64,000 bases of DNA. It comes from Hevea brasiliensis (lineage: Eukaryota > Streptophyta > Magnoliopsida > Malpighiales > Euphorbiaceae). Of this stretch, positions 1 through 11,009 are shown in pieces. The notes under the pieces were generated by a model that saw only the letters and a program-made list of their open reading frames with translations, was not told where the DNA came from and did not search any database. The first letter of the stretch is position 1. Each line of letters begins with the position of its first letter. The DNA lies in contig NC_079503.1 in assembly GCF_030052815.1 (NCBI RefSeq), positions 55,532,735 through 55,596,734 on the forward strand, in the 5' to 3' direction. The translations under genes and the position numbers were made by a program.

Positions 1-578
1 GGAGATTTCTAGGTTCGGCTACCAAAGTCTTAGACTTGCTACCCAAATAAGGCATTTTAGGTTCAGGACTTTGGCAATTGAAGTCCCATGCTTTGGCAGC
101 CAAAGTTGGCTTTGCCAACCTTATTTATGTTTTTGTTCTAAGGCTCCAAAACTTATTTTTATAATCCAAAAGTACCCAGAATAAGATGTTTAGCATATGT
201 ATAGAGTTTTTAAGCTCTAAATAACTCTTTAAGGTCTAATGTTTATAGGATTGGACTTGAGGAACTTGGGAAGCTAAGGATCCAAAGATAGCTACCATTT
301 AGGTCAAGTGGTTGATAGCTTATAAGAGGTGAGTAACACTAACCCTAATGAATAAAACTTATTTAATTGAAATCATAGTTATCCACATCTATTATTTTAT
401 TATTTATTATGATGCCTGTATCTAGAACATGAAAATGTTGCATTTGTGCATAAATACTGTTAATGCCGATGTATGTTGGATGACCCACTAGTTTCCCCAT
501 GGTACAGTTATGTTATATGTTTATGATCATGCATGATAGGAGATGATATGATATGGTAAGACCAGGTGAGGCCTAATA
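1..578. other. Unassigned repeat-like flank (layer 0, left part)
   Basis: No coding region, RNA gene or LTR terminus is visible here. The first 130 bases contain several degenerate copies of a phrase like GGC(T/A)(A/G)CCAAAGT(T/C), which suggests low-level internal repetition. The last five bases, TAATA (574-578), are the left target-site duplication of the solo LTR that follows. The sequence resumes after 3722, so 1-578 and 3723-3812 were once continuous. It may be part of another, older retrotransposon, but I could not identify its family. Confidence 0.5.
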
Positions 579-3500
579 TGTGACACCCCTTATCTATCTA
601 CAGTGTAGCTGGGCAAGATATGCCACACAGTGTACCGAAACACCCTATTTTAATTCAATCATTTTTATTCTTCCTAATTTTTTTTTATAGTGATGGAGTA
701 CAATTTGTGAAATATAATTCATTTCAGTCATTTATTGAAGTCATAAATTTATTTGAGATTTTGCAAATTTTTTAGAAAATCCGGCAGAGTACCGGCTAAA
801 AATGGAGAAAACAGTTCTTCAGAACCTGTGAAAAACACTTCCAAAATTTTCAACCAATCCCAAACTCCATTTCATCATCAAAATCTCAATATTTTCCAAC
901 AACATTTCCATTTCTCAATCATTCATTTCTCATGGTATTCATATACAAGCAACAAATAAATACTCAATTTTCCATTCATAAACACAATTTTCACTATTTA
1001 CATTAACATCAAAATACATTACATAAGTCTCAATTACACATGAGAAAATAAAAGTTAGTTACAAAATACCAAAATGAAGCCTAGTGTCCTACCAATGCAC
1101 TGAAGATGGTGAGGTGACACGGACACTATGCAGAGCTGCAGATGGTCTCACCTAGTATGTGGTCTACTGGGCTCTCGATCGGTCTATCCAGAACCTACGC
1201 GTGGCAAAAGCAACGCGCTAAGCAATAATGCTTAGTGGTGCCAATAATAAAATAAAAAGAAATAACAGAAAATAAATATGCAATGAATGTATTGATGTCT
1301 CATTGCAAATAAATTTTCGATAAGTATTTGTAGTCTTACTTATTTTGTACTTGTTATATTCATTATTTCATTAAATTTATCCACTTTCATTTTTGGTAGC
1401 CCAAGTAACCTATCTTTGGACGATCGATGGATAAGCGGGTAACCGCACTTTGGGTACTAAGTACCTCGGGCTGTCACACCATCGGTCACATATGTATCTC
1501 CCGGTGTGCAACAGAACAGCTAATAAGCTGTAATAACATTAGGCACAAGGCCAAGTCTCAACACAATGTCAGAATGGCTAAAAGCCATGAAATCACAGAA
1601 TGGCATAATGCCATGTGCGATCGCTAATCGAACCCTATTGGCATGCCAAGCTATCCAAACCAATCTTGTTAGGTATACTAGGGCATTTCACACTTTTAAG
1701 TTTTACAATTTTTGGAATTTAAGTTTTAGTGTTACTATTCCATTCATTGGTCAACAAAAATGTTGACTTTTGCATAGGTAATAGGTACATTGGTTTTAAT
1801 ATCATCAACATACCACATTTTGCATTCAAAATTTGTTGGTATTGATTGCCAATACCATTTCTAAGCTTAATTTAGTTGGGCAGAATTTTCACTTTTTATG
1901 CCTTGTTTTTCAGTGGGAATTTGGCAAACTAATCAACATAAAAGTTGTTCCTTATTTTGTCTAGTTGCATTTCCTTTTTTGAATCACTCCATTTGGAGTT
2001 TTGTAGCTCAAGTTATGGTATAAAAACCATAACTGGCCAGATTGAAATTCTATCCAGAATTTCTGAACTGACCATATCTATAGTGCAATGAATAGTGACT
2101 GCAACTCACCTTTTGAAAATGTTCTGGTCATAATTTGGGTTAGGTTTCTCCATGAAAGTTGTTGGTCTATATCTTAGCTTCTTGCTGGTAAAATGTCAGG
2201 TCAATTAGACCTTTCTACACTGATTTATGGCCAAATGACCAAACATTGTTCATTTGGTCATTTTGCCCAGGCAGACTGCAGGTCACCCGGATTAGGGCAA
2301 GCTTTTGGTCCACTTGGTTTGGTTTTATGGGCATGGTTTCTTCACCAAAGTTGTGCCATTATGTGTCTAGTTTCATGTCCAATTGGCCTTGCACCAATTG
2401 AGCTTCTACAATTCAAGTTATTGCTGCCCAAACCTGCTGGACTCATGCCCAGCCCTATAGGTCACCAAGGGCAGCTTGCCTAACCTCAATTCCATTGTCC
2501 TAAATCACTTCAATTCCTCCTCACATATAGTTAAATGGTCACTAATTGACCATTAAAATTTTCATATACCATTATATGAGCAAAACCTAATTTTGTTCAA
2601 GTCTCCAAGTTTTCTAGTTCCATACTTACACTTCACTTGCACTTAAATGTTTAAACACTCATCTCATGTCAAGGCAGCTCACATACCATTTTGTTTTAAG
2701 GAAATTTATGAAAGCCTTAATATCCCTAAGCTGCAGAAATTGTATAGATAAATACACATAAATTATATTATGTTTTTATGACAATTTCCACTTGACTCAT
2801 GGCTTTAAACATGAATTAAGCAAGAAAATGAGGAGAATTGACACTAACCTTGTGAGTAGAAATTTTCCACTCAAAATTCCTTCACTTTTTTTTGGCTTTC
2901 TTGGAAGCCAAACACTTGCTCAAGATGCAGAGACAAATTTTATTGAAGTGGACTTAGGGTTTTAAGTGAGATTTGGGTGGATTATAAAGCTTTGGTAAGC
3001 TTTCAATGGTGGAATGGGTATTGAGTTTGAGGGATACGGCTGAATTTTTGTGAAGGTGATGGCTGCTGAGTTTTTTGAATTTTTGCTGTATTCTTATCCA
3101 CATTTTATTAGTTAATTTAAGTGTTGATTAAATATGATTGGTGGGTAAGTGTTTAATGACATCATATGATGTCATAATTGGTATTTTCTTCCATTTTCTT
3201 TTCTTCTCTTCTCTACTCATTTTCAATTTAATTTTTAGCATTATTTATTCACATTTTATGTCATAATAATTATTTACTTAACTGGACAAGTTGGCCAAAA
3301 ATCACCTCTGAAGGCGAAATGACCAAAATGCAATCCGTTTGACTTAACAGACCAAAATTGTCTATACTTATTGAAAATTTTTCCTAAGCATTTTCTTGGC
3401 ATTCTAATGCCATAAGAACCTCAATGACCCTTCTCTAGAGTCCTAAAAATTATTATATGAATTTTCCCCCGAGTCTAGGGCTCCTAGTTGCGAGAACTAC

Positions 3501-3717
3501 AACTTCCCACTAGGTTACTCATCGCTAGGGCACCGGCTCATTCAACTTAGTTGTATTTTATTTCTAAAGTTTTTCCTAAATTTTTCTTATTAATATTTGA
3601 GTTGATTATGGTTCCTCACTTTAGTTTAAATATTTTTCTGGATGTTCTAACTATCCAGACTGGCACTGGTCACTGGAACAGTATAATGTGCAGAGTTGCT
3701 ACAGAGAGGGTGTTACA
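579..3717 (-). repeat. Solo LTR, gypsy family 1, minus strand, TSD TAATA
   Basis: This 3139-bp unit begins TGTGACACCCC and ends GGTGTTACA, which is the reverse complement of the family-1 LTR ends found at 4981 and 8130. It is flanked by a 5-bp duplication, TAATA, at 574-578 and 3718-3722. No internal region, primer site or polypurine tract is attached, so it is a solo LTR, the product of LTR-LTR recombination that removed one LTR and the coding region. Read on the minus strand it has the same landmarks as the other family-1 LTRs: an AAG/GTTAGTG donor-like site (intron side begins at 2848), the palindromic middle part, and the CTAAGCA-TTAT-TGCTTAG hairpin near 1212-1229. Short open frames inside it are not conserved and are not genes. 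Confidence 0.92.
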
Positions 3718-3812
3718 TAATAAGCCGCTGGCTCACTATGTTTTCAAGAAGAAGTCCTGAGGAGCCTATGCATAAGCCAAGCACGTGGATATGGGAAATC
3801 ACTAGTGACAAG
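3718..3812. other. Layer 0, right part, ending at the copia B junction
   Basis: TAATA (3718-3722) is the right duplication of the solo LTR. The following 90 bases continue the unidentified layer-0 sequence. The last five bases before the copia B LTR are ACAAG (3808-3812). This is the predicted target-site duplication of copia B, whose other end lies outside the window. Confidence 0.6.
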
Positions 3813-4980
3813 TGAAGGAGTGGAAGCATGGTAATTGGTGCATTAAATTTTAAAATTTTTCTTTTAGGGTTTCATGCATCATGCCATATCTCTTATGTGC
3901 CTAATTAATTTCGATGTTCAATTGCATATTAAAATACTTTTAATATATATTTGGATCTTCATTTACCATTTAAGATTGTGAATTAACAAATTAATTCAAC
4001 TAAACCCTAATTTGAAAGAGTAATTTGGGCACTAACCTCTTTGATGCACTATGGATGCAATTGACACTTTTAGAAAGCTCCTAGGATCCCAAATGTTATC
4101 CCTCTAGCTTGTCCACATGAAGATCATAATTTGGGGTTTTGCTTTCAGAAAGGTTATATGTGTGTATAGGACACGAGAAATAATTCCTAGCAATTTTAGT
4201 TCAAAGGGAATGAATGATTCTCTTTGAATTGATGAAGAAAACAAGAAGAGGGAGAGGGAATAGTGGCTGCCGCCACCCTTAGAATAGTGAGAGTTATATT
4301 TTTAGTTCTTCTTTCTTTCCATTTTATAATTAGGTCAAATAATCACTTAAACCCTTTGCCACATGTCACAACTACATTGCATCTTTTTTTTTTAATTGAC
4401 TTAATCTCATTAAGTCAAGTGTCAAAGCTAGACTTAATTTTGACTTTGATCATCTTGCATGATAGGAAAACAAATGGCAAGTTTATATGGTGCCATGTTT
4501 CACCATCTCATGATGCCACATGTCACCATGTGAAATGACCAAATTATCCTTATGTTGTAATTTTGAGTTCTCAAACCAAAATCATTATTTCTCCTCTTCT
4601 AATCAATTTATATCAAATATAAATTAACTAATTAATCTCTATTAATTAATTTCTCACAATTAAATTCATATTTAAACACTTTAAATATAAATTTAAATTA
4701 TACTATACATCGAATAAACTACATTTGGTTTCAAGCCATGCTAGAGACTTTGTAATCTCATTACAAACCAAACCTATTTAATTAACGATTAAACTTTTTA
4801 ATTAATCAATTAAATCACATTTTACTTGGTGATTAACTTGTGTATGTATGTGACTCACTAGACACATCACTAATTGGCAATGAGAGATGATATTAACTCT
4901 TAGTATCATCAGAACTCTTTCTTACCATAAATGATTTCTCTAAATCATTTTAAGCATCTCATAGACCATGGTTGACACCT
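3813..4980 (-). repeat. Copia B 3' LTR, downstream arm
   Basis: The segment starts TGAAGGAGTGGAAGC, the reverse complement of a copia LTR end, matching the copia B 5' LTR start at 48167. On the minus strand it carries a donor-like AGAG/GTTAGT site (intron side at 4036) and a TATAAAA-like motif near 4323. It stops at CACCT (4976-4980), the left target-site duplication of the gypsy complex, and resumes at 34063. With the complex and one CACCT removed the LTR is about 2.05 kb. Confidence 0.88.
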
Positions 4981-7900
4981 TGTAACACCCTCCCGGTAGC
5001 AACTCCGTACATTCTACTGTTCCGGTGACCAGTGTCGGTCCGGACAGCTAGAACATCCGGAAAAATATTTAAACTAAAGTGAGGAACCATAATTAACTCA
5101 AATATTAATAAGAAAAATTTAGGAAAAATTTTAGAAATAAAATACAACCAAGTTAAATGAGCTGGTGCCCACGCGATACGTAACCCAGAGGGAAGTTGCG
5201 GTTCTCGCAACTAGAAGCCCTAGACCCGGGGGAAAAATCATAAAATAATTTTTGGGACTCCAGAGAAGGGTCATTGAGGTTCTTATACCATTAGAATGCC
5301 AAGAAAATATTTAGAAAAATTTTTCAATTGGTACAGAAAATTTTGACCCGTTAAGCCAAACGGAGGGCATTTTGGTCATTTCGCCTTCAGAGACAATTTT
5401 TGGCCGACTTGTCCAGTTGAGTAAATAATTAATACGACATAAAATATGAATAAATATTACTAAAAATGAAATTGAAAATGAGTAATGATGAAAAGAAAAG
5501 AAAAATCAATAAAAAGCCAAATATGACATCATTATGATGTCATTTAAAAGCTTCCACCAATCATAATTAGACAACCCTTTAATTAACCAATAAAAGAGAC
5601 AAGAAAGACCAAAGAATTAAAAATACAATCTGCCATTCTTCTTCCCCAACCAGCCGAACCCATGCCCTTGCCCTAAACCACCATTAACACTCCATCAAGC
5701 TCCATTTCCCCTCTTCATTCCACCATAAAATCCCTTCTTCTCTTCATTAAAATTTGTCCACTCATCTTGGGAGAGTGTTTGGCAGCCTAGAAAAGGAGAG
5801 AAAGTGAAGATTAAACTTGGGAAAAATCTGCCACTTAAAGGTTAGTGCATATATGTATTTAAAACTCATTAATTCCATGAATGAGACTTGTAATAGGTAA
5901 GAAATTGTGAAATAAATGAACAAATTCATGTGTATGTCCACCATAAAATTCGGCAGCCCTATTGAAGGAATAGGAATGAGTGTTTTGTTGGACTTAGAGT
6001 GGACTAGAAATGATGTTTAAGATATATATCTACATGGATATTGAATTGGTATGCTAACTAAGGCATCTTGTAGAAATCATAATGTGAAGCTAGGGTTTTA
6101 GGAGTAAGATGTAGACTTGACTTATGAAATTGTTAAAGAACATTCTAATGGTCAATTAGTGACCATTTGAGGAAATTTGACCATAATTGGGACTGAAATA
6201 TAGCATGGCAAAGTGAATGAGTATGCTGCCTAGGGACAGCAGCATGATGGCTGTGATTCCAGCCCACTTACACAGCCATAACTTTGGCTGTGTAGGTCCA
6301 ATTGGTGCTTGGCCAATTGGACATGAAACTAGGCTTATAATGGCACATTTTTTCTGAAGAAACCATGCCCAAAAGACCAAAGCAAGTAGACCAAAAGTTG
6401 GCCCCAATCCGGACACCTTGCAACAGCACCTGCAGAAATGACCAAATGAACAGTAACTGTTCATTTGGCCATAATTCACTGTAGATTTGGTCAATTGACC
6501 TGACATTTTTACAGAAACAAGTTAAGACATAGAAAAACAACTTTCATGAAGGAACCTACCCCAAATTATGACCAGAACCAATTCAAAAATGCAATCACAT
6601 TCACTGTTCATGTTACTGTAGATTTGGTAATTCTGCAATTTTGCAAATCCGGCCAGCTGTGGTTTTTGGACCATATCTGGAGTTACAAAACTCCAAATGG
6701 AGTGATTCCAAAAAATAAATTCAACTAGACAAAATAAGGAACAACTTTCATGTTTACCATTTCTTTAAATTCCCATTGTAACAGTCATTAATGGAACAGT
6801 GAAGTTTAGGTACAAAAACTGAAAAATTCTGCTCACTTGGTTTAAGTTTAGAAATGGTATTAATGCTTAATGCCAACAAGTTTTCAATGCAAAATGTGGT
6901 ATGTTGGGAGTGTCAAAACCAATGTACCTATTTTCTATCCAAAAGTCAACATTTTTGTTGACCAATGAGGTGAATAGTGACACCAAAACTTGAAATGCAG
7001 AAATTGAAGAATTTAAAAGTATCAAATGCCCTAGTATACCTAACAAGATTGGTTTGGATAGTTTGGCATGCCAATAGGGTTCAGTTAGCAGTACTGCACA
7101 TGGCATTATGCCATTCTGTGATTTTATGGCTTTTGGCCATTTTGACATTATGTTGAGACTTGGCCTTGTGCCTAATACTATTTACAGCTTGTTAGCTGTT
7201 CTGTTGCACACCGGGAGATACATATGTGACCGATGGTGTGACGGCCTGAGGTACTAGATACCCAGTGCCAGTTTACCCATTTATCCAGTGCAGTCGTCTA
7301 GTATAGGTTACTTGGGCAACCAAATGAATGAAAGTGAACAAAATTAATGAATATAATGGATATACCAATACCAAACAAATAAAACATATACATTCACTAC
7401 ATATTAATTTTCTGCTATTTTCTTTTATTTTATTATTGCACAACTAAGCATTATTGCTTAGCGTGTTGCTTTTGCCACGCGTAGGTACTGGAGATACTGA
7501 TCGTGAGCCCAGTAGACCGCAGACTGGGTGAGTCCATCCTGCAGTTCTGCACAGTGTTTGTGTCACCTCACCACCTGCAGTGCATTGGTAGGACACTAGG
7601 TGTCATTTTGTCATTTTGTAACTAAATTTTTATTTTCTCATATGTATTTAGAATTTTGTAATGTATTTTGAATTTCATGTAAATTATAAAAATTGTATTT
7701 GTGAATGGAAAAGTAAATATCTATCTATGACTTGGATATGTATGGAAGTAAATTGAGTATTTATCTGTTGCTTATATATGAATACCCTGAGAAATGATGA
7801 TTGAGAAATGAGATTGGAAAATGTTGAGATTTTGATATTGAGACTTTGTTGATGAATTGAAGTTGGGATTGTTTGGAAATTATTTGGAAGTGTTTTTAAC

Positions 7901-8130
7901 AGGTTCCGAAGAACTGTTTTCTCCATTTTTAGCCGGTACCCTGCCGGATTTTCTATAAAATTTTCGGAACCTCAAAAAAATTATAATTTCAATAAATGAC
8001 TTAAATAAATTATATTTCACAAGTTACATTCAAAATTATGATGAAAATTAATTAAGATAAAATAGAGTGTGCCGGTACACCGTGTGGCATAGCTTGCTGA
8101 CTACACTGTAGACGGGTAAGGGGTGTCACA
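4981..8130 (+). repeat. LTR1 of gypsy complex (family 1, 3150 bp)
   Basis: The LTR begins TGTAACACCC and ends GGGTGTCACA, an imperfect terminal inverted repeat with TG...CA ends. Landmarks in order are: CAAT-like and AATAAAAG motifs near 5578-5588 (possible promoter); the donor-like TAAAG/GTTAGTGC site with the intron side at 5841; and a run of hairpins. These are ACACAGCCA/TGGCTGTGT at 6270-6293, GTCCAATTGG/CCAATTGGAC at 6296-6322, a 27-nt palindrome at 6442-6468, and GGTCAATTGACC at 6489-6500. Further on come ATGGCATTATGCCAT-type palindromes near 7100 and the CTAAGCA-TTAT-TGCTTAG hairpin at 7444-7461. At several positions LTR1 differs from LTR2 and LTR3 where those two agree. Confidence 0.95.
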
Positions 8131-8135
8131 TTTAG

Positions 8136-8147
8136 TGGTATCAGAGC
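8136..8147 (+). other. Primer binding site, unit 1 (tRNA-Met type)
   Basis: TGGTATCAGAGC lies five bases after the LTR end. It is complementary to the 3' end of initiator tRNA-Met, the usual minus-strand primer of plant LTR retrotransposons. It is not a tRNA gene. Confidence 0.93.
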
Positions 8148-8240
8148 ACGGTTTAGGCGTTTCTGGGCCTAGATTGAGTCCATACCATGCATTGCATTTG
8201 TAAGAGTCGAGGTGACACTAATGCAGATCTGTTTGTCTTT

Positions 8241-8254
8241 CTTATTTTGAATAG
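8241..8254 (+). promoter_or_regulatory. Candidate 3' splice site directly upstream of gag ATG, unit 1
   Basis: A T-rich run ends in AATAG at 8250-8254, three bases before the gag ATG at 8258. It could pair with the donor-like site at 5841 in LTR1 and remove about 2.4 kb of LTR plus the primer site. That would give a short-leader gag-pol mRNA distinct from the genomic RNA. The motif is visible; the splicing is inferred. Confidence 0.4.
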
Positions 8255-8257
8255 GAT

Positions 8258-8557
8258 ATGGACCCTACATCTCAGAGGGTAGTCGAGGAGGAAGTGGAAA
8301 GTCATGCTCCACTTGCAGCAGCTGAGACTGGGGGTAGGGGAGAACCTACTCCACCAGCTCAAGCAGAGCCTGCTCAGCCTTCACTGGCCATGTTCCAGCA
8401 AATGGCCGATTTCTTTAGACAAATGGCCGGAGTAATGCCAGCACCACCACCACCACCAGCTCCACAGCAGAAATCACACCTGGAAAGGCTAAGAAAGTTT
8501 GGAGCAGTGGACTTTTTCGGTAAGAGAGAAGATGACTCTGTTGCAGCTGAGAATTAG
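8258..8557 (+). CDS. gag N-terminus, unit 1 (ends at premature TAG)
   Basis: A 99-residue frame begins MDPTSQ and is rich in Pro, Ala, Gln and Glu, with a run of prolines near residue 65-70. This is typical of the low-complexity start of plant gypsy gag. The ATG is the first in frame and lies three bases after a good splice-acceptor-like sequence. The frame ends at TAG (8555-8557) inside a segment that otherwise continues in the same frame with recognisable gag sequence, so this is a nonsense mutation and not a real C-terminus. Unit 2 carries TAG at the same position. Either the duplicate inherited it or, less likely, it is a tolerated readthrough site. Confidence 0.8.
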   Translation: MDPTSQRVVEEEVESHAPLAAAETGGRGEPTPPAQAEPAQPSLAMFQQMADFFRQMAGVMPAPPPPPAPQQKSHLERLRKFGAVDFFGKREDDSVAAEN

Positions 8558-8629
8558 TTAAACAGAACGGGCAGAGTTCTAAAACAACTCCACTGCACCC
8601 CAGAGCAAAACCTAGAGGCTGCCATATCT

Positions 8630-10954
8630 TTGTTGCAAGATGATGCCTATGAATGGTGGGATACTATGTCCAGTGAAGTACAGCCAGAAGCCATAACTTG
8701 GGACTTCTTTCTCTCCGAATTTAAGAAGAAATATGTGGGTACTATATACCTAGAAGAGAGAAGAAGAGAGTTTATTAATCTGAGGCAGAGACAGCTATCA
8801 GTGGCCGAGTATGAGAAGGAATTTGTCCGATTGAGCCGCTATGGAAGGGAGATAGTCCCTAATGAAGCTGAAAGGTGTAAGAGATTTGAAGAGGGACTAA
8901 ATGATAACATCAAGATCCAGCTCACTGCCTTGGGAATCACAGAATTTAGCAAGTTAGTGAAAGCTGCAATAAGGGTTGAAAAAGTGAGAATCAGTGAGCA
9001 GACCAGAAGGGATAGACAGCAGAAGAGGGGCTCGGGTCAGTCTAGCTCATCTCCTGCCCCTGGGAAGAAGTTCAGAGGTCCATCTGCACAGAGTTCGGGT
9101 CAGCTACAAGGTCAGGGTCAGTCTCAGGGGCCCAGGCCACAGTTCACCCCTAGGAGAGGTCAGTCCACACCATCTGTGGGCAGCTCTCCAGGGATGGGGT
9201 TCAGGGGACCAGCCCCAGCAACTTCTGCATGTCCACACTGCCTAAAATGGCATAAGGGGGAGTGTTGGAGAGTAACTGGTGCCTGTTTAAGGTGTGGGTC
9301 AACAGAGCATCAGTTGAAGAACTGTCCACGCAGAACTACTACAGCTGCTCCAACACAAGCAGACAGACATGCTCCTGCACCACAGAGAGGTAGAAAATCT
9401 GGTAAATCTGAGGCTGTGGGACCATCACAGAGGCCTGTATCTGAGCCAGCAGAGAGGCTAGATAACAGACCACCTGCCAGAAATTATGCCCTGAGAGCTC
9501 AGGAGGAGCAAGATGCCCCGGTCGTCATCAGGGGTACGTTCTCCCTCTACAATACTCCTATGCATGCATTGGTGGATCCCGAATCCACTCACTCATACAT
9601 CTGCATCAACCTACCCGTAGAAAAGGGGATACTAGTGGGGGAGAGTGACCAAGACATTCTGGCCACTAATCCATTGGGCCACAGTGTAGTGGTGAACAAA
9701 GTATACAAGGGTTGCCCGTTAAGGATTCAGGGGTATGAATTCTTGGCAGACCTGATTGAGTTGCCCTTCCACGAGTTTGACGTGATTTTGGGAATGGACT
9801 GGTTGTCATGTCATCAGGCAATAATTGATTGCAAATTGAAGAGAATTTCTCTGAAAACTTCTGAGGGAAATGAAATCACTATTGTGGGTGAAAGGATAGA
9901 TTTTCTGTCCAATGTCATCTCAGCCACAGTTGCAAGAAGAATGATGAGAAAAGGCTGTGAAGCCTACCTAGCACATGTGGTGGATACTAGGCAGGCTAAG
10001 CCAAACCTGAGTGATATACCCACAGTAAGAGACTTCCAAGAAGTATTTCCTGAAGAATTGCCAGGTTTGCTGCCAGAAAGGGAAGTTGAATTTGCTATTG
10101 AGACCCTGCCGGGTACAGCACCCATTTCCATTGCTCCTTATAGGATGGCACCCACTGAATTGAGGGAGCTGAAAACTCAGTTGCAAGAGTTGTTGGATAA
10201 GGGGTTCATACGCCCCAGTGTGTCACCATGGGGAGGTCCAGTGCTGTTTGTAAAGAAGAAGGATGGGACTTTGAGGCTTTGCATTGATTACCGGCAGTTG
10301 AATAAAGTGACAGTGAAGAACAAATATCCGTTGCCTAGAATTGATGATCTATTTGATCAGTTGAAGGGAGCAGGAGTATTTTCTAAGATTGATCTCGAAT
10401 CGAGGTATCATCAGTTGAGGGTGAAGGATGTAGATGTGCCCAAGACTGCATTCAGGACCCGATATGGGCATTATGAGTTTCTGGTGATGCCCTTTGGCCT
10501 AACAAATGCACCAGCGACATTCATGGACCTTATGAACTGTATCTTCCATCGATACTTAGATCGGTTCGTAGTGGTCTTTATTGATGATATTCTAGTGTAT
10601 TCCAAGACTAGTGAAGAACATGATGAGCATTTGATGATTGTTCTGCAAACCCTGAGAGAAAAGGAGCTGTATGCTAAGTTGTCCAAGTGTGACTTTTGGC
10701 TGAATGAGATTGCATTCCTTGGACACATAGTGTCAGCTGATGGGATTAGGGTGGATCCCAAGAAAATAGAAGCAGTGATGGAATGGAAGCCTCCCAGGAA
10801 TACATCTGAGGTCAGAAGCTTCTTGGGGCTAGCTGGGTATTACAGGAGATTTGTGAAGGGATTTTCCTTAATAGCTGCTCCAATGACCAAGTTGTTACAC
10901 AAGAATGTCAAATTTGACTGGAATGACAAGTGTCGCACCAGTTTGAGAAGTTGA
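8630..10954 (+). CDS. gag-protease-RT segment, unit 1 (774 aa open frame)
   Basis: In order: the retrotransposon capsid domain (about residues 1-135, with DAYEWWDT and the LRQ/YEKEF helix region); a basic Gln/Ser/Gly/Pro-rich linker; a first Cys-His cluster [12 protein letters not shown] (9230-9265); a classical CCHC knuckle [14 protein letters not shown] (9284-9325); the aspartic protease with [11 protein letters not shown] (Asp codon at 9575, Glu where Gly is usual); and reverse transcriptase with [26 protein letters not shown] and the catalytic FIDD at 10577-10588. The conserved [14 protein letters not shown] motif reads [10 protein letters not shown] here. The frame runs on from the gag start at 8258 in the same phase, so the Met at 8630 is internal. 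It ends in a frameshift at the RT-RNase H boundary. Confidence 0.9.
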   Translation: MLQDDAYEWWDTMSSEVQPEAITWDFFLSEFKKKYVGTIYLEERRREFINLRQRQLSVAEYEKEFVRLSRYGREIVPNEAERCKRFEEGLNDNIKIQLTALGITEFSKLVKAAIRVEKVRISEQTRRDRQQKRGSGQSSSSPAPGKKFRGPSAQSSGQLQGQGQSQGPRPQFTPRRGQSTPSVGSSPGMGFRGPAPATSACPHCLKWHKGECWRVTGACLRCGSTEHQLKNCPRRTTTAAPTQADRHAPAPQRGRKSGKSEAVGPSQRPVSEPAERLDNRPPARNYALRAQEEQDAPVVIRGTFSLYNTPMHALVDPESTHSYICINLPVEKGILVGESDQDILATNPLGHSVVVNKVYKGCPLRIQGYEFLADLIELPFHEFDVILGMDWLSCHQAIIDCKLKRISLKTSEGNEITIVGERIDFLSNVISATVARRMMRKGCEAYLAHVVDTRQAKPNLSDIPTVRDFQEVFPEELPGLLPEREVEFAIETLPGTAPISIAPYRMAPTELRELKTQLQELLDKGFIRPSVSPWGGPVLFVKKKDGTLRLCIDYRQLNKVTVKNKYPLPRIDDLFDQLKGAGVFSKIDLESRYHQLRVKDVDVPKTAFRTRYGHYEFLVMPFGLTNAPATFMDLMNCIFHRYLDRFVVVFIDDILVYSKTSEEHDEHLMIVLQTLREKELYAKLSKCDFWLNEIAFLGHIVSADGIRVDPKKIEAVMEWKPPRNTSEVRSFLGLAGYYRRFVKGFSLIAAPMTKLLHKNVKFDWNDKCRTSLRS

Positions 10955-11009
10955 AGGTCGTGTTGTGAGGCACCAATGTTAACACGGCCCGGTGTCGTGA
11001 AAGGACTTC

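Noticed and set aside
753..959. Many short open frames of 60-120 codons on both strands
   Set aside because: They lie inside LTRs or antisense to gag-pol, and equivalents in sister LTR copies are truncated or shifted. They lack conserved domains and look like chance frames in A/T-rich repeats.
4263..4538. 91-codon frame resembling a hydrophobic signal peptide
   Set aside because: It is antisense within the copia B LTR. The matching stretch in the 5' LTR (48670-48900) does not preserve it, and an A/T-rich LTR easily yields hydrophobic runs.
7444..7461. Rho-independent terminator-like hairpin
   Set aside because: This is nuclear plant DNA, the stem is not followed by a T run, and bacterial terminators do not apply.
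8136..8147. TGGTATCAGAGC as part of a tRNA-Met gene
   Set aside because: Only the primer-complementary stretch is present, always right after an LTR end. No cloverleaf or other tRNA sequence follows.
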